Virus record (IMG/VR): IMGVR_UViG_3300023272_000011
Coordinates: 1-27,343 of that record
DNA from: a virus
Reading direction: 5' to 3' (one strand)
DNA: 27,343 bases
Position 1 is the first letter of the stretch, and each line of letters starts with the position of its first letter. The translations under genes were made by a program, and so were the position numbers. The notes beneath the pieces are model-generated. The model saw nothing but the letters and a program-made list of their open reading frames with translations. It was not told where the DNA came from and did no database searches. This document shows positions 1-6,688 of this stretch, in pieces.

Positions 1-120
1 GTACTTCTCTCTCCCCGGCAGGCCCCTGACCTGCGGAAACGCCGCTCGGCGCCGCGCACCCCCTCTGACCTGCGCAAACGCAGCCCGGGATGATCACCGC
101 CCCTGGTCACGGTCGGTGAC
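1..120. other. Left-edge non-coding region with short repeats
   Basis: I see no credible gene here. It holds a 17-bp direct repeat with one mismatch (CTGACCTGCGgAAACGC at 26-42, CTGACCTGCGcAAACGC at 65-81). The second copy forms a small hairpin (CTGCG/CGCAG, 70-74 and 79-83). Another short inverted repeat, GTCAC/GTGAC, lies at 106-110 and 116-120. Together with the 29-bp inverted repeat that follows, this could be the end of an upstream transcription unit, a regulatory region or a replication-type element. The sequence does not decide between these. Confidence 0.4.
26..81 (+). repeat. 17-bp direct repeat pair
   Basis: Copies at 26-42 and 65-81 are identical at 16 of 17 positions and start 39 bp apart. 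Each contains a potential small stem around an AAA core (GCGgAAACGC and GCGcAAACGC). Only two copies are visible, so calling them iterons would be speculative. Confidence 0.6.
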
Positions 121-192
121 GGGTCTCGGAGTGCTCCGAGCGCTCCACAGGCCGCGGCCGGGGTGTGGAGCGCTCGGAGCACTCCGAGACCC
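121..192. repeat. 29-bp perfect inverted repeat, 14-nt loop
   Basis: Positions 121-149 are the exact reverse complement of 164-192, separated by 14 nt (150-163). Each arm itself contains an inverted repeat: CTCGGAG at 125-131 against CTCCGAG at 134-140, mirrored in the right arm. The element can therefore form one long stem or several small ones. There is no T-tract. It ends 45 bp before the -10 box of the 417-aa gene. It could be a strong transcription terminator insulating that gene, a protein-binding site, or a structural DNA element. The length and perfection are seen directly; the role is inferred. Confidence 0.85.
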
Positions 193-199
193 CACGAGA

Positions 200-240
200 T
201 GTACCACCCGGTGGACCAGACTGCCCCGGCTCGTGGTACA
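200..240 (+). promoter_or_regulatory. Inverted repeat overlapping the -10 of the 417-aa gene
   Basis: TGTACCAC (200-207) and GTGGTACA (233-240) are perfect 8-bp inverted arms separated by 25 bp. The right arm covers the first bases of the -10 box TACAGT (237-242). A shorter version, TGTACC-N7-GGTACA, sits in the same position before the 65-aa gene. This fits an operator for a repressor or activator that controls both genes, but no such regulator is recognised in the window. Confidence 0.45.
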
Positions 241-249
241 GTCCTTCCC
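234..249 (+). promoter_or_regulatory. Leaderless-type promoter of the 417-aa gene
   Basis: An extended -10 (TGG-TACAGT; hexamer 237-242) lies exactly 7 nt before the ATG at 250, and no Shine-Dalgarno sequence lies between. In actinobacteria a TANNNT box 6-8 nt before the first base is the usual signature of transcription starting at the start codon. A -35 is weak; TGGACC at 212-217 (19-nt spacer) is the best candidate. Confidence 0.65.
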
Positions 250-1503
250 ATGACGAACACCACTCCCGCCCGCCAGGCCATCCGCTGGACCGCCGACGCC
301 AACGGCTGGACCTGGGCGCCCAAGGGCATCCGGTTCGACCAGTACTCGCGCGGCCCCATCGTGATCACTGTGGAGTTCATCCAGTCCAGCGGCGTGACGC
401 GCGAGGGACGTCGCTTCAACGGCGTGACCTCGGTCCTGACCCCGTCCCGCGGCAAGCGCGAGACGGTCCTCGGGTGGCTCGTGGAGGACGCGGCCGTGGC
501 GGACGCCATGGCGGCCAGTGTGGAGCTGGACGAGAGCCGGCGCGGCGCCGATCAGGCCGAGGACGCCACCGACGCCCAGCGCGACCAGGACGCGGCGATG
601 CTGGAGCTCGCCGGCGACTCGGAGTCGGCCACCATCCCCACCGTGGACGAAGTCGCGGCCGCGGTCACGGACCCGGCCTGGGGCCGCGAGGCCGCCGCCG
701 ACACGATCGCGCGCGCGGCCGACGGCCTGGACGCCCAGACCGCGCGGATCGTCGAGCTGGAGCGCGAGCTGGGCGTGGCCAGGCGCGCCTACGCGATCCA
801 GGCCCAGGACTACCGCACCGCCCGCGCCCGGATCGCCCAGCTGGAGGATGCCCCGATCCGGGCGCGGGCGCGCCGGCTGGTTGAGGCCCTCACCGACATG
901 CGAGGCCCGAACGGCGAGCCGGTCGTGTCCCTGTCGGTGAGCAGGGCGTGGGGCGCGCTGGCGGACGCGCTGGGCATCGACACGAGCCGCCCCCTGGCCG
1001 TCGCCCCCGAGCCGGCTCGGCCCGTCAGCCCGTCCCGGGCGCTCCAGGACCTCGGGATCGCGGTCCTGCCCAGTCTGCCCGGCGAGCGGGTCGCCGTCCG
1101 GGAGGTTATGCGCGCGCTCGGCCAGCCGCTCCCGGTGCAGCGCGTGATCGGCTACCTGACCGATGACGTGCTGCGCACGGACGAGGGCAGGGAGGCGCGG
1201 GAGATCCAGGTCGAGCACGTGCCCGCCTACGTGGCCGCGGTCCGCAGGCTGGGCCGCCCGACCCCGGCGGCGCGTCGGCTGGTCGTCGCTCAGCTGGTCG
1301 GTCAGGCGCAGCGCCTGACCGACGACGCCGAGCGGGCAGCGGCCTACGTCGCCCAGTCCACCCAGACGTGCGATCACGGCCGGCTGCTGTGGCAGTCCTG
1401 CAACCAGTGCGGCGTGCCCGCCTGGGTCCCGCCGGTCGAGGTCAACCTGGGCGACCACCCAGCCGGCGACGACGGGGGACCGCTCGACCCGTCCAGCCGG
1501 TAG
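250..1503 (+). CDS. Hypothetical protein with coiled coil and C-terminal Cys/His cluster (417 aa)
   Basis: Function not recognised. The start at 250 is chosen because it lies 7 nt after a TACAGT box and begins MTNTT, as does the separately promoted gene at 1591. The N-terminal ~80 residues look like a small beta-rich domain (IRWTADANGWTWAP near residues 11-24). A charged, Ala-rich helical middle follows, with a likely coiled coil around residues 150-220. Near the C-terminus C374, H376, C384 and C387 (CxH-x7-CxxC) could bind one zinc ion. The final ~20 residues are acidic and probably disordered. The gene stands alone between strong hairpins at 121-192 and 1508-1554, so it looks like an independently controlled unit upstream of the structural genes. 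A regulatory or DNA-associated role is possible but not shown. Confidence 0.8.
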   Translation: MTNTTPARQAIRWTADANGWTWAPKGIRFDQYSRGPIVITVEFIQSSGVTREGRRFNGVTSVLTPSRGKRETVLGWLVEDAAVADAMAASVELDESRRGADQAEDATDAQRDQDAAMLELAGDSESATIPTVDEVAAAVTDPAWGREAAADTIARAADGLDAQTARIVELERELGVARRAYAIQAQDYRTARARIAQLEDAPIRARARRLVEALTDMRGPNGEPVVSLSVSRAWGALADALGIDTSRPLAVAPEPARPVSPSRALQDLGIAVLPSLPGERVAVREVMRALGQPLPVQRVIGYLTDDVLRTDEGREAREIQVEHVPAYVAAVRRLGRPTPAARRLVVAQLVGQAQRLTDDAERAAAYVAQSTQTCDHGRLLWQSCNQCGVPAWVPPVEVNLGDHPAGDDGGPLDPSSR

Positions 1504-1507
1504 CCTG

Positions 1508-1554
1508 CGCGGCGCCGGGCGGCTCGTTCCCAGTGCGGGCCGCCCGGCGCCGCG
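1508..1554 (+). terminator. Hairpin terminator-like element after the 417-aa gene
   Basis: A perfect 16-bp GC-only stem (1508-1523 with 1539-1554) with a 15-nt loop begins 5 nt after the stop codon at 1501-1503. There is no U-tract, which is common for terminators in high-GC actinobacteria. It ends 24 bp before the next -10 box, so it would separate the two units. Confidence 0.65.
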
Positions 1555-1562
1555 TGGCGCTC

Positions 1563-1590
1563 TGTACCGCGGACTGGTACAGTTCCTCCC
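1563..1590 (+). promoter_or_regulatory. Leaderless-type promoter and operator-like repeat of the 65-aa gene
   Basis: The extended -10 TGG-TACAGT (hexamer 1578-1583) is followed by 7 nt and then the ATG at 1591. TGTACC (1563-1568) and GGTACA (1576-1581) form an inverted repeat that overlaps the -10. The stretch 1575-1607 repeats 234-263 almost exactly, apart from two base changes in the spacer and one extra ACG codon after the start. The two promoters and gene starts therefore share a recent common origin. Confidence 0.65.
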
Positions 1591-1788
1591 ATGACGACGA
1601 ACACCACCACCGGCCACGACCCCCGTTGCGTCGAGAACACCCTCTGCCGGATCGCCGAGAACAACGCGGTGACGGAAATCGAAGAGCCGGGCCGGGCCCT
1701 CACTCCGGAGACGGAGGCAGAGGCGCTCGAATGGCTGGGGAACGGCAACTCCGATTGCTGGTGGGACGGGGAGCACTGCCACGTCTGA
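1591..1788 (+). CDS. Small acidic Cys-containing protein (65 aa)
   Basis: Function unknown. The start lies 7 nt after TACAGT and is probably leaderless. The protein is acidic and contains four cysteines (C13, C19, C56, C63) plus two adjacent Trp near the C-terminus (SDCWWDGEHCHV). The Cys/His content could allow metal binding or a disulfide. Its first codons (MTTNTT) match those of the 417-aa gene through the duplicated promoter/start region, but the rest is unrelated. It is flanked by hairpins on both sides. Its small size and its own promoter suggest a regulatory or host-directed accessory protein; this is inference only. Confidence 0.65.
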   Translation: MTTNTTTGHDPRCVENTLCRIAENNAVTEIEEPGRALTPETEAEALEWLGNGNSDCWWDGEHCHV

Positions 1789-1795
1789 GTAGCCG

Positions 1796-1837
1796 AGAGT
1801 GCCCCGCTCCGATCTACGGCCTGGAGCGGGGCACTCT
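1796..1837 (+). terminator. 15-bp hairpin between the 65-aa and 98-aa genes
   Basis: Perfect arms at 1796-1810 and 1823-1837 enclose a 12-nt loop. The stem starts 8 nt after the TGA at 1786-1788, and its last base is the first base of the next -10 box (TACGAT, 1837-1842). It can act as a terminator for the upstream gene. Cruciform or hairpin formation could also affect the downstream promoter. Confidence 0.65.
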
Positions 1838-1849
1838 ACGATCCCGCCC
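1837..1849 (+). promoter_or_regulatory. Leaderless-type promoter of the 98-aa membrane gene
   Basis: TACGAT (1837-1842) is followed by exactly 7 nt and the ATG at 1850, the same spacing as at 237 and 1578. No extended TG element and no clear -35 are visible. No Shine-Dalgarno sequence lies between box and start. Confidence 0.55.
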
Positions 1850-2146
1850 ATGAACCTCTCCGCGTACCTCACCAGCGTGGCCCGAACGGTCATCCCTAGC
1901 GCCTGGGGTGCGCTGATCTCCTGGGCCGTGTTCGCCGGCCTGCTCACCCCGGAGCTCCAGGCCCAGGCCGAGAGCTTCGCCACGGTCCTGGTGGGCGTGG
2001 CGATCGCGCTGTACTACGCGCTCGTTCGCCTGGCCGAGGCGCAGGCCTGGTGGCCGGCCTGGCTCTCGGTCGTGCTCCTGGGCGCGTCCACCGTGCCGGT
2101 CTACCGGGACCAGGCCGCCCCCGAGGTCACCGGTCACGCCGTCTGA
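1850..2146 (+). CDS. Small membrane protein, holin-like (98 aa)
   Basis: Three hydrophobic segments are visible, around residues 10-30, 42-62 and 67-84, with short loops and an uncharged C-terminal tail. The layout (arginine near the start, VIPSAWGALISW, a central YYALVRLAE, then a Trp-rich helix) resembles a small membrane protein family common in actinophages and often annotated as holin-like. The start is taken 7 nt after TACGAT. It is the last of three stand-alone cassettes and directly precedes the packaging genes. A holin role is possible, but no endolysin lies next to it; the nearest is at 6688. Confidence 0.75.
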   Translation: MNLSAYLTSVARTVIPSAWGALISWAVFAGLLTPELQAQAESFATVLVGVAIALYYALVRLAEAQAWWPAWLSVVLLGASTVPVYRDQAAPEVTGHAV

Positions 2147-2164
2147 TCGACTAGGATCAGTGGC

Positions 2165-2251
2165 GCGCCGGCTCCGGTCCCCCACTCCCGAGGTCGAGGG
2201 TCCCCGTCCCTCACCGTTCGTCGCGGCTCTCGGGAGGCTCGGAGCCGGCGC
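2165..2251 (+). promoter_or_regulatory. Inverted repeat in the terS leader region
   Basis: A perfect 12-bp inverted repeat (2165-2176 and 2240-2251) spans most of the 126-bp gap before the TerS-like gene. A possible -10, TAGGAT (2152-2157), would place a transcript start at about 2164, right at the left arm. The element could be a structured 5' leader or part of a packaging (cos/pac) region, which often lies next to terS. Neither is proven. Confidence 0.35.
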
Positions 2252-2272
2252 CACGCCCCGAGGGGAGCGGCG

Positions 2273-2710
2273 ATGGACGAGACCGAGGACGGGACGCCGG
2301 CTGGCGTCCCAGCGCTGCACCGGGACCCGCTCGGGGACGCGCTCCGCACGAGCCTGACCGCGCTCGAACCGGGCGACCAGGACCAGGCCATGGCCGCGCT
2401 CCTGGCGCTCTACGCCCACGAGTTGGACGGCGCGGCCGCAACGGCCGCGCGCGCGGCCCGGGTGGCGCGTGAGGTGGCCCGGGAGCACGGCCAGGAGTCC
2501 GCGCTGTACGAGCAAGTCCAGGCCCTCCAGGCCGCGCTCAGTCGCCGCCAGGCCTTGGACAGGATCGGCGCCCGGTTCCATGCCGGCCTGGTCGAGATGC
2601 TCGGCACGCCTCGCGCGCGCAGCGCCGGCAAGGCCGGCGCGCCCAGCTCCGGCTCGGGCGGCAACGGCTCCCCACTGGCCAAGCTCCGGCTGGCCTCGGG
2701 TGACGGGTGA
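2273..2710 (+). CDS. Terminase small subunit-like protein (145 aa)
   Basis: It lies immediately upstream of, and overlaps by GTGA, the large terminase at 2707, the usual place for the small subunit that recognises phage DNA for packaging. The sequence is mostly helical: an acidic start, long Ala/Arg-rich helices around residues 35-105, and a disordered Gly/Ser/Ala tail. A strong Shine-Dalgarno sequence (AGGGGAG) sits 5 nt before the ATG. No clear helix-turn-helix is visible, so the assignment rests on position, size and composition. It is unrelated to the HTH protein on the opposite strand at 25992-26468. Confidence 0.6.
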   Translation: MDETEDGTPAGVPALHRDPLGDALRTSLTALEPGDQDQAMAALLALYAHELDGAAATAARAARVAREVAREHGQESALYEQVQALQAALSRRQALDRIGARFHAGLVEMLGTPRARSAGKAGAPSSGSGGNGSPLAKLRLASGDG

Positions 2711-4302
2711 TCCCGTCCCCCGTCGCGCCGGTCGCGCTCCTGGGCTTCACCACGCCCAGGCTCTACCGGCCCCCGCTGGCCAAGGGCCCCCCCGGTCCGT
2801 GCGGCTGTGGCTGCGCGCTCACCGGGCGCACGAGCCGCGGGTACGAGGCCGTCCAGTTCGCCACGGACGTGCTCGGGGTCCAGCTCCTCCCGTGGCAGCG
2901 CTGGTGGCTGATCCATGCCCTGGAGACCGTCCCCGGGGACGGGCCCGGCAGCCGTCGCGGGCGCCGGCTCCGGTTCCGCGTGGTGCTCACCCTGGTGGCC
3001 CGGCAGCAGGGCAAGTCCACATTGCTCATGGTCGTGAGCCTGTATTTCATGGCGCTGCGCTACGCCCGGCTCGTGCTCGGCTCGGCGCAGGCACTCGACA
3101 TCGCGGACGAGTGCTGGCGCGGCGCGCTGGCCATGGTGGAGGACTCCGAGCTGGCCAGCGAGCTCGGCCAGGTCATCCGCGGCAACGGCAAGACGTCATT
3201 TTCGCTGGTCAACGGCGCGCGCTACCGGACGGTGGCGGCGACGCGCTCGGCCGGCCGCGGGCTGCCGGTCGGGCTGCTGCTGCTGGACGAGCTCCGGGAG
3301 CAGCGCGATTGGCTGGCCTGGGGTGCGCTGTCCAAGACCACGATCGCCCAACCCGGCGCGCTGATCCTGCCGACCAGCAACGCGGGCGACGCGGAGTCCG
3401 TGGTGCTCAACTCGCTGCGCGCGCAAGCCCTGGCCGGCGCGGACGACGCGCTCACGCTCATGGAGTGGTCGGCTCCGGACGGATGCGAGCTGGACGACCC
3501 CGAGGCCTGGCGCGCGGCCATGCCGGGCCTCGGGATCACGATCACCGAGGCTGCCGTGCGCTCCGCGCTGGCCACCGATCCGCCCGAAGTCTTCCGCACC
3601 GAGCTCCTGTGCCAGCACGTGGACGTCATGGACTCGGCGATCACGCCCGAGACCTGGCGCGCGTGCGCGGACCCCGGCGGCACCTTGGCCGGCGTGCGGA
3701 ACCGGATCGTCCTGGTACTGGACGTTGCGCCCGACGGTCGGCACGTGACCGCGGTCCTGGCCGCGCCGATCGGCAGTCGCCTGGCCGGCTCCAGTGCGGC
3801 CGCCAGGCTCATGGCCCCGGACGTCCCCCAGGACATGGTCCGGATCGAGGTCGCTGGCGCCTGGGACAGCACGGACGCGGCGATGGCCGCGCTCCCCGGT
3901 CTCGTGGAAGCGATCCGCCCGCGCGCGGTCGGCTGGTACCCGCTCGGGCCCGGCGCCGTCCTGACCGCCGACCTGGAGCGGCTCTATGACTACTCGGACC
4001 CCACCGTCCGGCGCCGCCCCCGCTACGCTCCCGACCTGATGAAGATCTCCGGCGGAGACGTCACCGCCTCGTGCCAAGGCCTGGTGGATATGATCAACAC
4101 GCGCCGCGTGCTACATCCGTCGGATCCGCTGCTGAACAGCCAGGCCATCGGGGCCCAGCGCAAGGACGGCGCGGACGGCGGCTTCCGGTTCGTCCGGGTC
4201 GGGGCCGGTTCGTCCCATGTGGACGCGGTCTACGCCGCGGCCGGCGCGGTCCACATCGCGCGCACGCTCCCGCCGCCCGTCTCCCGACCGATGGTGTACT
4301 GA
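2707..4302 (+). CDS. terL: Terminase large subunit (first copy, 531 aa)
   Basis: This is the ATP-driven DNA packaging motor and nuclease that fills the prohead. Walker A is ARQQGKS at residues 98-104 and Walker B is LLLLDE at 190-195, with E195 the likely catalytic glutamate. The nuclease domain begins at VLVLD (D339), and a late acidic residue is D506 in SSHVDAVY. Length is normal for the family. The GTG start overlaps the TerS-like gene by 4 nt. It is followed by a small membrane gene and the portal, the canonical packaging-head order. The sequence is clearly different from the second large terminase at 23356-24951, so the two are not a recent duplication. Confidence 0.95.
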   Translation: MIPSPVAPVALLGFTTPRLYRPPLAKGPPGPCGCGCALTGRTSRGYEAVQFATDVLGVQLLPWQRWWLIHALETVPGDGPGSRRGRRLRFRVVLTLVARQQGKSTLLMVVSLYFMALRYARLVLGSAQALDIADECWRGALAMVEDSELASELGQVIRGNGKTSFSLVNGARYRTVAATRSAGRGLPVGLLLLDELREQRDWLAWGALSKTTIAQPGALILPTSNAGDAESVVLNSLRAQALAGADDALTLMEWSAPDGCELDDPEAWRAAMPGLGITITEAAVRSALATDPPEVFRTELLCQHVDVMDSAITPETWRACADPGGTLAGVRNRIVLVLDVAPDGRHVTAVLAAPIGSRLAGSSAAARLMAPDVPQDMVRIEVAGAWDSTDAAMAALPGLVEAIRPRAVGWYPLGPGAVLTADLERLYDYSDPTVRRRPRYAPDLMKISGGDVTASCQGLVDMINTRRVLHPSDPLLNSQAIGAQRKDGADGGFRFVRVGAGSSHVDAVYAAAGAVHIARTLPPPVSRPMVY

Positions 4303-4307
4303 TCGCG

Positions 4308-4511
4308 ATGGAAGCCTCCCGCGTTGCCGCCACCGTGGCCCAGATCTGCGCGCTCGTGGCCCTCCTGGCCGGCGTCTACCTCCTGGCCGGCTTGGCCTGG
4401 ACGCTGGTCACGGGCGCGCTCGTGGTCGGCACGCTGTCTGTTCTGATCGAGTACCTGGCCGCCCGTTCACCCCGGCCGCCCGTGGCCCCAGCACCAGGAG
4501 GTGACCGGTAG
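4308..4511 (+). CDS. Small membrane protein between terminase and portal (67 aa)
   Basis: A short charged start is followed by two hydrophobic segments, about residues 8-28 and 30-50, and a Pro-rich tail. Small membrane proteins of this kind often sit between terL and portal in actinophages, with no established role. The ATG at 4308 is 6 nt after the terL stop. The stop TAG shares one base with the GTG of the portal gene, so the two are probably translationally coupled. Confidence 0.75.
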   Translation: MEASRVAATVAQICALVALLAGVYLLAGLAWTLVTGALVVGTLSVLIEYLAARSPRPPVAPAPGGDR

Positions 4512-6688
4512 TGGGCCTCGGAGAGCTGCTGAACCGCGCGCACGTCAACGTCAGCGTGACCACCACGAACGAGGCCGGCGCAATCCTCGGTTCGGACGTG
4601 TTCACGATCACCGACGGGCTCGTGCCCTCGTGGGCCGCCAGCCCGTACCGCGGAGCGATGAACCTCCCCGGGGCGTGGCGGGCGGCCATCATCGCGGCCG
4701 ACCTCCTGGGCTCGTTCCCCTGGGAGGCGTACGAGCGCGGCCCGCTCGGGGTGGACGTCCTGGCCTCGGATCAGCCGCCGCTCCTGACCCAGCCAGCGCC
4801 CCCGGACGCCGGCATCACCACGGTGAGCTCGTTCGGGCTGGACTACATCTGGCACGGGAACGCGGTCGCGCTGAAGGGGCCGCTCACGCCCGAGGGAGAC
4901 GTCTCGGTCCTGGCCCCGGTGCCGATCGCGAACGTGGCCATCGGCCGCAGCAACGGCCACGACCTCGACGGCTTCCGGCGCGGCGAAGTCGGATACCGGA
5001 TCGGGAACCACGTCTACCACGCGGACCAGGTGCTACACCTGAAGGGCCCGTGCGAGCCCGGCGCGCTGCGCGGGCTCGGCGCGCTGGAGGTCCACCTGGC
5101 CGGCTCGCTGCGCACCGCGCTGGAGCTCCAGCGCCAGGCCGGCCAGCTCGACATCTCCGGCGTGCCCACCGGGACCCTGAAGGTCACCGCTCCGGACCTC
5201 ACCGAGGACGAGGCCGCGCTGATCAAGTCCCGGTGGTTGGCGTCGCAGAGCTCGCGCACCGTCGCGGTCCTGAACGACATCACCGAGTTCACCCCGCTAG
5301 CGTGGAATCCGACCGAGACCCAGCTCTTGGAGGCGCGCAAGTTCTCGCTGCACGAGATCGCGCTCATCGTCGGTGTGCCGCTGTACTTCCTCGGGGTCGA
5401 GACCAGCAACCGCACGTATTCCAATGTGGAGCAAGAGGGGATCGTGCTCACGCGCTTCCACCTGGCCGGCGCGATTCGACGGATGGAGGCCGCGTACACC
5501 GGTTGCATGCGGCCCGGCCGTCACGTCCTGGCCGACCTCTCCGACGCGCTGCGCGCGGACACGCTCACCCGTTATCAGGCCTGGCAGATCGGGGCCGCGG
5601 CCGGATTCCTCACTCCGAACGAAATCCGCGCACGCGAGGGACTCGCTCCGATCCCGGGCGGGGACGAGCTCGTGCAGCCGGCGTTGCCCGGCGGTCCGAA
5701 TCCGGCGACCAAGCCGGACACCGGCCCCCCGGAGATCGGGGAGGGTGAGCACGAACAGGGCCGCGTGCTGGACGAGGACGAGCTCGGGCCGGCCGAGTTC
5801 GCGGCCGTGCTGGACGTCTGGTTGGCGGAGGAGACCCGCGCGCGCGGGGGCGGCGACCCGGACGGGTCCAACCTCAAGACGTATTGGACGACCGGCGCTG
5901 GTAGAGCTCGATGGAACTCTTGGACCGAGCTCTACCAGCACTTGCTGAAGCACTTGAGCCCGGACCGCGCCAAGCGCACGGCGTCGCAGTGGTTCCACGA
6001 CGTGAAAGGCTTCTGGCCAGGGGACAAGCGCAACCGGTCCGCCCAGGACGCGTTGTCGCCGGAGCTCCGTGGGCGGCACTCGGCGTACGACCCGGATCAG
6101 CCGCGCTGGCCCGAGGGGACCCCGGGCGTCGCCGGACAGTGGAAGGGCGATGGCGGGAGCCCGCTGGCGCCCAGCAGCGGCGGCGGCCGACACAGGTTCG
6201 AGCCACCGCAGCAGCGCCCGCTGACCGCGAACACGGGGGGAGCGCCGGCCAAGGGGCGGCCGGCGCCGTCGGCCGCGGTCGTGAGCACGCCGAGCCAGAG
6301 CTCGAACTCCGGTGACAGTTCCAGTGACAGCTCCGGTGACGATGTCACCCTGCCCAAGCCTGGAGACGTCGTCGGCCAGGACGCCGAGGGTCGGCCGATC
6401 GTCGTCGGCGTCGACGGCGGCCAGGGAGTACTGCGCCCGGACGTTCCGAAAAGAGACGGATACGGGGGCGGGAAGGACGGGGAACCTCGATACCGGCTGA
6501 ATAAACGGAAGTTCTGCCCCACCTGCGGAGGAAAAGCGCAGGATCCTCAGCCGGAGAACCCCAAGACCAGCACTGGAGTTGTCGACTGGACTTCAGACGG
6601 GGAGCCACTCTACGAACCAGGGTACGAGCCGGAATCCTGCGACGAACCGACGCACGACAAGTCCGATCCGGATTACGAGGCTGATTGA
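4511..6688 (+). CDS. Portal protein with long C-terminal extension (725 aa)
   Basis: The portal forms the dodecameric DNA entry ring of the head. Residues ~1-400 look like HK97-family portal: a typical middle (residues ~190-340) and a distal section with TPNEIRAREGL. The usual length is 400-500 aa, so ~250 extra residues follow. They contain a YWTxGxGxxRW...WFHDVKGFWPGD segment (about 458-500) seen in portal or capsid-maturation proteins of other actinophages. Next come GTPGVAGQW at 536-544, a Ser/Asp-rich linker, and a final part with CPTC (C669, C672) and C710. The last ~180 bases are clearly less GC-rich than the neighbours. The GTG at 4511 has AGGAGGT 8 nt upstream. Confidence 0.9.
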   Translation: MGLGELLNRAHVNVSVTTTNEAGAILGSDVFTITDGLVPSWAASPYRGAMNLPGAWRAAIIAADLLGSFPWEAYERGPLGVDVLASDQPPLLTQPAPPDAGITTVSSFGLDYIWHGNAVALKGPLTPEGDVSVLAPVPIANVAIGRSNGHDLDGFRRGEVGYRIGNHVYHADQVLHLKGPCEPGALRGLGALEVHLAGSLRTALELQRQAGQLDISGVPTGTLKVTAPDLTEDEAALIKSRWLASQSSRTVAVLNDITEFTPLAWNPTETQLLEARKFSLHEIALIVGVPLYFLGVETSNRTYSNVEQEGIVLTRFHLAGAIRRMEAAYTGCMRPGRHVLADLSDALRADTLTRYQAWQIGAAAGFLTPNEIRAREGLAPIPGGDELVQPALPGGPNPATKPDTGPPEIGEGEHEQGRVLDEDELGPAEFAAVLDVWLAEETRARGGGDPDGSNLKTYWTTGAGRARWNSWTELYQHLLKHLSPDRAKRTASQWFHDVKGFWPGDKRNRSAQDALSPELRGRHSAYDPDQPRWPEGTPGVAGQWKGDGGSPLAPSSGGGRHRFEPPQQRPLTANTGGAPAKGRPAPSAAVVSTPSQSSNSGDSSSDSSGDDVTLPKPGDVVGQDAEGRPIVVGVDGGQGVLRPDVPKRDGYGGGKDGEPRYRLNKRKFCPTCGGKAQDPQPENPKTSTGVVDWTSDGEPLYEPGYEPESCDEPTHDKSDPDYEAD

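Noticed and set aside
94-1983. Very long - strand open frame (629 codons) opposite the left-end genes
   Set aside because: It is Arg/Gly/Pro-rich, crosses three hairpins and lies opposite genes with clear promoters. Long antisense frames are expected in DNA this GC-rich.
2160-2357. Possible 65-aa gene starting at GTG 2160 just after TAGGAT
   Set aside because: Only 2 nt separate the box from the GTG, the product is low-complexity, and it overlaps the TerS-like gene with its good ribosome site.
2469-5748. Long alternative + frames within terL and portal (2469-3989, 4501-5748)
   Set aside because: Low-complexity Arg/Pro/Ala composition and full overlap with well-supported terminase and portal genes.
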